Positions 1 through 5,679 of a stretch of DNA of 7,380 nt are shown piece by piece. Source of the stretch: an uncultured Pirellulaceae bacterium (lineage in GTDB: Bacteria > Planctomycetota > Planctomycetia > Pirellulales > Pirellulaceae); NCBI GenBank assembly GCA_934255105.1, contig CAKQNH010000220.1:1-7380 (forward strand), in the 5' to 3' direction. Positions within the stretch are counted from its first letter, which is position 1. Every line of letters starts with the position of its first letter. The notes beneath the pieces were generated by a model. The model was not told the origin of the DNA, ran no database searches, and saw only the letters and a list, made by a program, of their open reading frames with translations. The position numbers and the translations under genes are program-made.

Positions 1-67
1 GTATCCCATTTATCAGTCCTTGTATGGCTCGCTGCAACAAGCGTTTCAACAGCTCAGCGCATTGTGA
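1..67 (+). CDS. C-terminal end of an upstream gene, possibly an FGGY-family sugar kinase (xylulokinase-like)
   Basis: The frame starting at base 2 is open from the window edge and ends at TGA 65-67, giving 21 residues that read YPIYQSLYGSLQQAFQQLSA plus a final L. The spacing of aromatic residues (Y..Y..LY) followed by an amphipathic helix resembles the extreme C-terminus of xylulokinases and related FGGY carbohydrate kinases, which often end in a Y..LYPAL-type helix. That is a memory-based resemblance over a very short stretch. The frame beginning at base 1 is also open here, so the choice of frame rests on this resemblance and on the stop falling 60 bases before the next start codon. The product is therefore tentative. 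The gene would be on the same strand as everything else in the window. Confidence 0.4.
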   Translation, partial: YPIYQSLYGSLQQAFQQLSAL

Positions 68-117
68 GCGTGAGGTTCGTCTCAACTGCAGGCCGGGGTC
101 GACTGAGTCGACAGAGT

Positions 118-123
118 GAAGGA
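118..123 (+). promoter_or_regulatory. Ribosome binding site deciding the histidine kinase start
   Basis: GAAGGA lies four bases before ATG 128 and is purine-rich like a Shine-Dalgarno site. A GTG four codons upstream (116) is in frame, but it overlaps this site and would add only MKEF before the usual FHA opening (MASFYVIRG). The ATG at 128 is therefore preferred. Confidence 0.55.
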
Positions 124-127
124 ATTT

Positions 128-2026
128 ATGGCATCGTTCTATGTGATTCGTGGCAAGGATAACGGACATCACTTCCCGATCCGCGGCGCAGTGGCGACGA
201 TTGGCCGTGAAGCGATCAATCAAATCCGCTTACATGATACCGAGGTCTCACGCACGCACGCGAAGTTGATTCGCTTGGCAGATGGCGGGCATCGCATTGC
301 GGACAACGGCAGCAGCAATGGGACCTACGTCAATAGCCGGCGGGTCGATCAAAAAGTGCTGCAGAGTGGCGACCGTGTGCAGGTCGGTCGCTCGCTGATG
401 ATCTACACCGGTGGACCAGAAACTCAACCTCAGGCCGGTACCGAATCGGTCGTGATCGTCGGTGATCAGCATCCCGATGAATTGTCGCACATTCGCTCTA
501 GTTTAGAGAGCCTGCGAGTGTCCCATGCGTCGCTGCTGGGTCTGGACGCACATCTTGCCGAGGACTCTGCGGACGTCGGTAGCCAAGCGCCCAGTCAAAC
601 GCCCAGTCAAGCCGCAGACTCAGTGGGGAGCGGTTCAGTAGTCCATCCCCAATCGCCGCAGCAGTCAGCCACACCATCGACGCCGGCCGCACAATTGGCA
701 GGCAAAGACAGCAATTCTCTCACGACACACGACTGGGAGATTATCTTTCAAGTCGGCCAAGCCATCAGTCGAACGGTCGATCTGGACGATTTGCTCAATC
801 AGGTACTCGACCTGATCTTTCAGTGGATCGAGTGCGACCGCGGTTGTTTTCTGATGCTCGACGATGTCACCGGGCAGTTGGTGCCCAGCTACAGTCGCGA
901 TCGCAAGGGATTGCCGGAGAGCAGCCAAGCGGCGCGGCGGATGACGATCAGTCGAACCATCCTGGACCACGTGGTGTCGACCAAAGAAGGGGTACTGACG
1001 AGCAATGCCCAGGACGATGCGCGTTGGGAGAATGTCGAAAGCATCGCCAGTTTGGGAGTGCATGAGGCTATTTGCGTGCCGATGCTGGGCAGGTACGGCT
1101 TGGTCGGTGCGATCTATGTCGATACGACTATGTCCGCTGGTCTATATGCGGAGCGCCAAGGGCGAACCATCTTTGAAGAACAACACTTGAAACTCATGCT
1201 CGCGATCGCCGGTCAGGCCGCCTTGGCAATAGAAGACACGCAGTTCTACCGCGCCATGCTGCAGGCGGAACGCTTGGCTACCATGGGACAGACCATCGCC
1301 AATCTTTCACATCATGTTAAGAATATTCTACAGGGTGTAAGTGGCGGAAGCTATTTGGTCGAAGACGGTTTGAAAAAGCAGGACTTTGAAGTGATTAGCA
1401 AGGGTTGGGCGATCGTCCAACGAAACCAAGAGCGGATCGGCAACTTGGTAATGGACATGCTTTCCTATAGCAAGGATCGTGAACCGGACCTAATTCGCGG
1501 CGACTTGCGTTTGATGCTGGACGAAGTCGTGGAATTGATGCTGAGCCGCGCACGCGAGAGCGGCGTAGAGTTGCATTGGCAGCGGCCTGAGCAGCCTATG
1601 CTTGTCGATTTCGATAGCGAAGCCATGCACCGCTCCGTGCTGAACGTGGTCACTAATGCGATCGATGCTGCCGGTCAGACCCAGCGCGCCGATGGTACGA
1701 CAGGGCGGGTAGTGCTGTCGGTGGAGTTGTCTCAGTTGAAAAATTTCGTGCGGGTGCTGGTAACTGACAATGGGGCGGGCATTGCCGAAGCGGACATGCT
1801 GAGAGTATTTTCTCCGTTTGAATCAACCAAGGGATCGCGTGGGACTGGTTTAGGGCTGCCGGTCAGTCGCAAGATCCTGCGCGAACACGCCGGGGATATC
1901 ACCTTGGTCAGCCAGGTAGGGGCGGGGACGACTTTCACGCTACAATGGCCCGCCTACTGTGACAATGCGGCCAGCGGTGCCACGCTAACGGGCTCAGAGG
2001 ACTGGAGCAGCCGCGCTACGTTGTAG
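128..2026 (+). CDS. Soluble FHA-GAF sensor histidine kinase
   Basis: A 632-residue cytoplasmic signalling kinase with no transmembrane segment or signal peptide visible. Residues 1-97 form an FHA phosphothreonine-binding domain: G26-R27, S41-R-T-H44 and G61SSNGTYVN69 are the conserved ligand-contact motifs. Residues about 98-201 are a Ser/Gln/Pro-rich, probably disordered linker. Residues about 202-371 match a GAF sensor domain (DWEIIF start, CVPM and GAIYVD strands). A helical signalling linker leads to the dimerisation helix with the motif SHHVKNIL, where H395 is the likely phosphoacceptor. The ATPase follows: N box NVVTNAIDA (506-514), G1 DNGAGI (547-552), F box FSPFESTKG and G2 GTGLGL (572-577). 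All ATP-binding boxes are present, so the enzyme should be active. The HHVKN form of the H box differs from the common HE.RN and resembles NtrB/AtoS-like relatives. The signal sensed is unknown; the FHA domain suggests input from a Ser/Thr kinase. No response regulator lies in the window. The tail after residue 615 has no recognised domain. Confidence 0.93.
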   Translation: MASFYVIRGKDNGHHFPIRGAVATIGREAINQIRLHDTEVSRTHAKLIRLADGGHRIADNGSSNGTYVNSRRVDQKVLQSGDRVQVGRSLMIYTGGPETQPQAGTESVVIVGDQHPDELSHIRSSLESLRVSHASLLGLDAHLAEDSADVGSQAPSQTPSQAADSVGSGSVVHPQSPQQSATPSTPAAQLAGKDSNSLTTHDWEIIFQVGQAISRTVDLDDLLNQVLDLIFQWIECDRGCFLMLDDVTGQLVPSYSRDRKGLPESSQAARRMTISRTILDHVVSTKEGVLTSNAQDDARWENVESIASLGVHEAICVPMLGRYGLVGAIYVDTTMSAGLYAERQGRTIFEEQHLKLMLAIAGQAALAIEDTQFYRAMLQAERLATMGQTIANLSHHVKNILQGVSGGSYLVEDGLKKQDFEVISKGWAIVQRNQERIGNLVMDMLSYSKDREPDLIRGDLRLMLDEVVELMLSRARESGVELHWQRPEQPMLVDFDSEAMHRSVLNVVTNAIDAAGQTQRADGTTGRVVLSVELSQLKNFVRVLVTDNGAGIAEADMLRVFSPFESTKGSRGTGLGLPVSRKILREHAGDITLVSQVGAGTTFTLQWPAYCDNAASGATLTGSEDWSSRATL

Positions 2027-2041
2027 CGCGCCACTGTGGCG
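2012..2041 (+). terminator. Two adjacent short hairpins over the kinase stop codon
   Basis: CGCGCTAC (2012-2019) pairs perfectly with GTAGCGCG (2023-2030) around a GTT loop, and the TAG stop lies inside the right arm. Directly after it, CGCCAC (2029-2034) and GTGGCG (2036-2041) form a second near-continuous palindrome that shares bases 2029-2030 with the first, so the two folds compete. There is no T-run afterwards, so a classical intrinsic terminator is not supported. Partial termination, mRNA 3'-end protection, or chance in GC-rich DNA are all possible. Confidence 0.3.
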
Positions 2042-2086
2042 TAGGTTAGCGAAATTATTCAAACCGTTTGTGAGAGTTTATCAACG

Positions 2087-2845
2087 ATGCGTGTGGGATT
2101 ATTTATACCTTGTTACATCGACCAGTTCTTCCCACAGGTAGGCATGGCTACTGTGGAATTGCTACAACGATTTCCCGAGATTGAACTCGATTACCCGACG
2201 CAGCAGACCTGTTGTGGGCAGCCGATGGCCAATACGGGGTGTCTGCCCGATACGCGTCCTCTGGCGGAACAGTTCGTCGATCTGTTTGCGGATTACGACC
2301 ATGTCGTCTGCCCGTCGGGCAGTTGCGTGTCGATGGTCCGCAATCACTATCAAGCGTATTTCCACCGAGATGCGAGATTCGAGCGTCTGAAGACACGCAT
2401 CTGGGAGCTGTGTGAATTTCTGGTCGATGTGATGCATGTCGAGTCGATGCCGCATCCGTTCCCACACCGAGTAGGCTTGCACAAGAGCTGTCATGGGCTG
2501 AGGGAGCTGCGATTAGGTGGCTGCTCCGAACTCATGGTGGAGCGAGTCGACAAGGTGGCCCACCTGCTGGGGCTGGTACCCGAGCTTGAATTGGTCGAAC
2601 TGCAGCGCGAGGATGAATGCTGCGGCTTTGGTGGTATGTTTTCCGTTTCAGAAGAAGGCGTCTCAATCATGATGGGCGCAGACCGCGTGGCGGATCACGT
2701 GCAGGCCGGTGCCGAGGTGATGACGGCTACAGACACGAGTTGCCTGATGCACATGCAGGGGATTATCCGGCGTCGCAAGCAGCCTCTGGTGACGATGCAC
2801 GTCGCAGAAATCCTAGCCGGTCGAAGCCTGCCCAGCAGCCCATGA
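2087..2845 (+). CDS. lutA: LutA-like (Fe-S)-binding oxidoreductase subunit with two CCG domains
   Basis: A 252-residue cytoplasmic protein matching the LutA/YkgE family, which is about 240 residues long. LutA works with LutB and LutC in L-lactate oxidation; the same cysteine-rich domain occurs in GlcF and HdrB. Two CCG-type repeats are clear. The first has C9 (IPCYIDQFFP), C42-C43-G (TCCGQPMANTG), C75 and C80 (CPSGSC). The second has C135 (HKSCHGLRELRLGG), C178-C179-G (ECCGFGGMFSV) and C219 (DTSCLMHM). These cysteines are the expected ligands of an Fe-S or non-cubane cluster, and all appear intact. The start ATG 2087 gives the expected N-terminus MRVGLFIPCY; only a weak GAGAG (2072-2076) precedes it. 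It begins 60 bases after the kinase stop. No LutB (ferredoxin-like) or LutC gene is nearby, so its partners must be encoded elsewhere or it serves a different oxidoreductase. Family assignment is firm; the substrate is inferred. Confidence 0.9.
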   Translation: MRVGLFIPCYIDQFFPQVGMATVELLQRFPEIELDYPTQQTCCGQPMANTGCLPDTRPLAEQFVDLFADYDHVVCPSGSCVSMVRNHYQAYFHRDARFERLKTRIWELCEFLVDVMHVESMPHPFPHRVGLHKSCHGLRELRLGGCSELMVERVDKVAHLLGLVPELELVELQREDECCGFGGMFSVSEEGVSIMMGADRVADHVQAGAEVMTATDTSCLMHMQGIIRRRKQPLVTMHVAEILAGRSLPSSP

Positions 2846-2856
2846 AATTGCCAAAG

Positions 2857-2914
2857 TCGTTGATCGCTCCGCCGATCATTGGCGCAAATTCGTTGATCGC
2901 TCCGCCGATCATTG
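2857..2914. repeat. Tandem pair of 25-base units, each containing a hairpin
   Basis: The 25-base unit beginning TCGTTGATCGCTCCGCCGAT occurs at 2857-2881 and again, identical, at 2890-2914, separated by eight unrelated bases (period 33). Inside each copy TGATCG and CGATCA form a six-base-pair stem around a CTCCGC loop. The array starts 11 bases after the LutA-like stop codon. It may act as a 3'-end hairpin cluster or be a REP-like dispersed repeat. There is no T-run, so intrinsic termination is not clear. Confidence 0.75.
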
Positions 2915-2984
2915 CTCTTCCTGAAAGGCTCTTCGTCTACTCCCGCTTATTCATAGATTCTTCTGCACCCGAAGTAATAACTTT

Positions 2985-3077
2985 CCGTCGGGCTCGTCCC
3001 GGTCGGGAGTCACAACTGACAAGCTAACTGCAGTGGCCACACAATCTGCCCTCCGTCGGGCTTGCGCCGGTCGGGGG
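2985..3077. repeat. Two copies of a 25-base G/C-rich repeat
   Basis: CCGTCGGGCT followed by five variable bases and CGGTCGGG occurs at 2985-3009 and 3053-3077; the two 25-base units agree at 21 positions and are 68 bases apart. Within each unit the half CGTCGGG is echoed by GGTCGGG. The second copy sits between AGCTAACT (3022-3029) and its exact reverse complement AGTTAGCT (3092-3099). I see no coding sense in the region. It looks like a dispersed intergenic repeat of the kind common in planctomycete genomes, which is an inference. Confidence 0.55.
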
Positions 3078-3252
3078 CAGCGAGCGTATTAAGTTAGCTG
3101 GCATTTCAACTCTGCCTGAATAGCGGCAAAGCGGCCAGTCACGCGCAGCGACTTATGCGCAGACGCTTATACTAGCGTATTAGAGCGGCGTTGCAGGGTG
3201 CGATGCCATTCAACGTCGTTAAGCATTTCCCCAAGTGCATTCCAACGTTTTT

Positions 3253-3323
3253 CGTAGCGGAAGTCGCCAAGACCTTCGTCCAGGTTGCATTGACTGCCCA
3301 AAGTCCTGCCGACTTCGGCTACG
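3253..3323. repeat. Imperfect palindrome with 24-base arms (MITE-like or structured repeat)
   Basis: The left arm 3253-3276 (CGTAGCGGAAGTCG...) is the reverse complement of the right arm 3300-3323 (...CGACTTCGGCTACG) at 20 of 24 positions, with a 23-base loop between. It lies 61 bases upstream of the exported redox protein's start. A longer version of that gene's frame, from a GTG at 3235, would translate straight through this structure, which argues the structure is non-coding. It could be a relic of a small non-autonomous mobile element or a 5' leader structure; nothing here decides between them. Confidence 0.6.
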
Positions 3324-3370
3324 TATTACCATCGCTCAGGCATTGGGGCTCACTCCACCAGAAGTTTTTC

Positions 3371-3375
3371 AGAGG
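3371..3375 (+). promoter_or_regulatory. Ribosome binding site deciding the exported redox protein start
   Basis: AGAGG lies nine bases before ATG 3385. This start gives an immediate signal peptide (MRTIRQTILL...), whereas the in-frame GTG at 3235 would bury that signal 50 residues inside the protein. Confidence 0.5.
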
Positions 3376-3384
3376 CCAGACCAA

Positions 3385-5448
3385 ATGCGGACTATTCGAC
3401 AGACAATCCTACTGAGCTTGACCAGCAGCGCTGGGATGCTGGCTATGCCCGCTGCGATCTGCCTTGCCCAAAATCTGGCATTCACTCTGCCTGCGCTCAG
3501 CGGCGAAGCAGTCGTGGTACAGGCCGCTACTGCGAGCGACAGGCAACTGACTGCGGTCTGCTTTCTAGGAACGGAATGCCCAATGGCGCGAGTCTATACA
3601 GTGCAGCTCAATGCCTTGCAGACAGAATTTGCCGCGCAGGGCGTTCGCATCGTCGGTGTCATGAGCAATCGCCAAGATACGCCAGAGGACATCGCCGAAT
3701 ATGCCGACCAGTTGCAGACCACCTTTCCATTGGTTCACGATGATCAGAATCAGATCGCCGATCGCTACGGCGCTCAGCGCACCCCAGAGGTCTTCTTGCT
3801 GGACTCGCAACTAAAACTGCGCTATCACGGGCGCATCGACGATCGTCTGGCGCCCGGCATCGCACGCGCTGAGGCCAGTCGGGAGGATTTGCGCACTGCT
3901 ATCGAGGAATTGTTGGCCGACAAGCCTGTTTCCATCCCAGCGACCACCGCGCTAGGCTGCATTATCGGCCGCGTGCCTAAAACAGATGCTCCCATTGATA
4001 ACGCGCAGGGCATCACTTACACCAACCAAGTCGCGCGCGTCTTGCAGCGGCACTGCATTGAATGCCACCGGCCAGGAGAGATCGGACCCTTTGCCATGGA
4101 TCGTTATGAGCAGGTGGTCGGTTGGGCGGAGACGATGATGGAAACAGTCGAGCAGCATAGGATGCCACCTTGGCACGCCGACCCGGAATTTGGCGACTAC
4201 GCCAACGCGCGCATTATGCCTGAGGAGGACAAACAGATACTGCGAGACTGGATTGACGGCGGGTTGCAGCGCGGCGACGACGCCGACCTGCCAGCGCCGC
4301 TTGAATTTACCGAGGGATGGAATCTACCGCGCACACCAGATCTGGAAGTGGCCATGCGGGCGCGGCCGTTTACCGTTCCCAAGGATGGCGTGGTTGAATA
4401 CCAGTATTTTGTGGCAGATCCCGGTTTGGAGGAAGACACTTGGGTCACGGCCGCCCAAGTCATACCGGGACGTGCATCGGTAGTACATCATGCGATCGTC
4501 TTCGTGCGTCCACCCGACGACTCCGAATTCTCCGGCATCGGTTGGCTATCTGCCTACATCCCAGGGCAGCGGGTGCATGCAATGCCGCCGGGTTATGCTC
4601 GCAAAATTCCGGCTGGATCGAAGTTTGTGTTCCAGATGCATTACACGCCCAACGGTGTTCAGCAGGCGGATATTACGCGTGTAGGCTTGGTAACCTGCGA
4701 TGTCAGTCAAGTGAGCCATGAGGTGTTTACGCTGATGGCACTCGACCAAGATTTTGAGATCCCTGCAGGAGCAGAAAACTTTCCTGTCGAAGCCAGCACA
4801 ACTTGGCTACCCGAACAAGCGGAACTGTTGGCCATCACGCCGCACATGCACTTCCGTGGAAAGTCGTTTCGGCTCTTCGGTGCCTCGGGCTCAGATGAAA
4901 CCCTACTGTATGTTCCGCAGTATGACTTCAACTGGCAACACACCTACCTGCTCCAGAAGCCGATACCGCTGGATGCCTTTGATTTCGGCCTGCAGTTCAA
5001 AGCCACTTTTGACAACTCGGCCAACAATCCTTTCAACCCTGATCCAACGCAGACCATAACTTGGGGTGATCAGACTTGGGAGGAGATGGCCGTGGCCTTT
5101 TTTGAAGTTGCACGACCGCTGAAATCGACCAACAGCTCGCCGCGCGTTCGCAGGACTCGCACTGCCTCAGCCGGGGCCGATACACGGTTAGCGGCTGAGC
5201 TGGAACAGCGGTCAGTTGAGGCGTCTGTATCTGCGGAGGACAAACGTCAAGCTGATATCGCAGCTTACGTCGAGCGCGTTTTCGCTGCCCTGGATGCCAA
5301 CCAAGATGGTGAGATCCATAAATCCGAGGTGGACATCGTTGTGCGCAGATTACACTTCGACTTGTGGGATCTAGACGACGACCACGTCATCACTGCCGAC
5401 GATGTGCGGCGGGTCGCCGAGCGTCTCTATCCGCTGCAACGAACTTAG
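3385..5448 (+). CDS. Exported redoxin–cytochrome c–copper type II monooxygenase-like protein with EF-hands
   Basis: A 687-residue exported multidomain protein. Residues 1-28 form a Sec signal peptide (R2, R5, hydrophobic core, AICLA before Q29). Residues about 35-180 are a thioredoxin-fold redoxin domain: one active-site-like cysteine C65 in GTECP instead of CXXC, with a cis-proline-type RTPEVF (132-137). Residues about 208-295 carry a class I cytochrome c motif, C224-I-E-C227-H228, with M260 in RMPPW as a likely distal heme ligand. Residues about 325-580 resemble the copper type II, ascorbate-dependent monooxygenase fold of PHM and dopamine beta-monooxygenase. Candidate first-copper ligands are H368-H369 and H419 (QMHY); candidate second-copper ligands are H487-x-H489 (TPHMHFRG) and M568 (WEEMAVAFF). 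Residues about 626-687 hold a canonical EF-hand loop D637-x-N-x-D-G-E-I-x-x-x-E648 and a weaker second loop from D662. The protein should act outside the cytoplasm. The reaction is unknown; the heme could feed electrons to copper in place of ascorbate, which is an inference. Confidence 0.88.
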   Translation: MRTIRQTILLSLTSSAGMLAMPAAICLAQNLAFTLPALSGEAVVVQAATASDRQLTAVCFLGTECPMARVYTVQLNALQTEFAAQGVRIVGVMSNRQDTPEDIAEYADQLQTTFPLVHDDQNQIADRYGAQRTPEVFLLDSQLKLRYHGRIDDRLAPGIARAEASREDLRTAIEELLADKPVSIPATTALGCIIGRVPKTDAPIDNAQGITYTNQVARVLQRHCIECHRPGEIGPFAMDRYEQVVGWAETMMETVEQHRMPPWHADPEFGDYANARIMPEEDKQILRDWIDGGLQRGDDADLPAPLEFTEGWNLPRTPDLEVAMRARPFTVPKDGVVEYQYFVADPGLEEDTWVTAAQVIPGRASVVHHAIVFVRPPDDSEFSGIGWLSAYIPGQRVHAMPPGYARKIPAGSKFVFQMHYTPNGVQQADITRVGLVTCDVSQVSHEVFTLMALDQDFEIPAGAENFPVEASTTWLPEQAELLAITPHMHFRGKSFRLFGASGSDETLLYVPQYDFNWQHTYLLQKPIPLDAFDFGLQFKATFDNSANNPFNPDPTQTITWGDQTWEEMAVAFFEVARPLKSTNSSPRVRRTRTASAGADTRLAAELEQRSVEASVSAEDKRQADIAAYVERVFAALDANQDGEIHKSEVDIVVRRLHFDLWDLDDDHVITADDVRRVAERLYPLQRT

Positions 5449-5472
5449 TGCCTTGTCACAGATGAAACGTGG

Positions 5473-5491
5473 GATAAGCTTCCAGCTTGTC
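5473..5491 (+). terminator. Small hairpin downstream of the redox protein gene
   Basis: GATAAGCT (5473-5480) pairs with AGCTTGTC (5484-5491) around a TCC loop, with one G·U pair, giving an eight-base-pair stem 25 bases after the stop codon. No T-run follows, so it is at best a weak or factor-dependent terminator. It may also be part of a dispersed repeat together with the larger palindrome just downstream. Confidence 0.35.
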
Positions 5492-5498
5492 GACTCTG

Positions 5499-5596
5499 AG
5501 TAAGCACCCGCGCATGAGTTTTCAGTTTTATCCATCAACCGTGGCTAACGCCAAAACGGCTAATTATGCGGAAAAACTCATGCGTGGGTGCTTACT
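5499..5596. mobile_element. 98-bp MITE-like palindromic element with 24-bp inverted ends
   Basis: The left arm 5499-5522 (AGTAAGCACCCGCGCATGAG then TTTT) and the right arm 5573-5596 (AAAACTCATGCGTGGGTGCT then TACT) are reverse complements at 23 of 24 positions. The only mismatch, G5510 against T5585, would still pair as G·U in RNA. The 50-base centre contains GGCTAA twice (5543-5548 and 5558-5563) and a small GCC-AAAAC-GGC hairpin, but no coding frame. Size and structure fit a miniature inverted-repeat element. TA dinucleotides occur symmetrically near both ends (5501-5502 and 5593-5594), as a Tc1/mariner or IS630-type target would leave, but they lie within the palindrome so this is not proof. 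No transposase is in the window. As RNA it would form a very stable stem between the two flanking genes and could also block read-through. Confidence 0.6.
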
Positions 5597-5679
5597 TCAT
5601 AAAACACGATATGGAAGCACACTGCACTTTCTTCAACCCTAAACGATAACTTTGACAACGCACTAGCGATTATTTAAGT

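Larger units (their letters stand above)
2846..3384. other. Repeat-rich intergenic region without a convincing gene
   Basis: This 539-base gap has open frames in several registers, but none shows a recognisable domain or a good start, and several simply read through palindromic repeats. It holds, in order, a tandem pair of hairpin units (2857-2914), two related G/C-rich repeats (2985-3077) with an 8-bp inverted repeat around the second, a nine-base direct repeat AGCGTATTA (3083-3091 and 3174-3182), and a large imperfect palindrome (3253-3323). The promoter of the next gene should lie here, but no well-spaced -35/-10 pair stands out. Confidence 0.6.

Noticed and set aside
665..1063. A 132-residue minus-strand open frame within the kinase gene.
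   Set aside because: Antisense to the GAF region of a well-supported gene and without recognisable features.
2857..2914. The two 25-base repeats as a minimal CRISPR array.
   Set aside because: Only two copies with an eight-base spacer and no cas genes; real spacers are about 30 bases or more.
2617..3027. A 136-residue plus-strand frame running from the LutA-like gene into the gap.
   Set aside because: It starts inside the CCG domain in the wrong frame, is Arg-rich low-complexity sequence, and repeats a short peptide only because it crosses the tandem 25-mers.
3168..3173. TATACT as a -10 box upstream of the redox gene.
   Set aside because: No acceptable -35 sequence lies 16-18 bases upstream, and the hexamer sits in the loop of a weak ACGCT/AGCGT stem.
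3235..3384. A 50-residue N-terminal extension of the redox protein from GTG 3235.
   Set aside because: It would place the signal peptide internally, reads through the 3253-3323 palindrome, and lacks a good ribosome site; ATG 3385 has AGAGG at suitable spacing.
3191..3415. A possible 74-residue small protein overlapping the start of the redox gene.
   Set aside because: No recognisable domain, it translates the palindromic repeat, and it overlaps the better-supported gene start in another frame.
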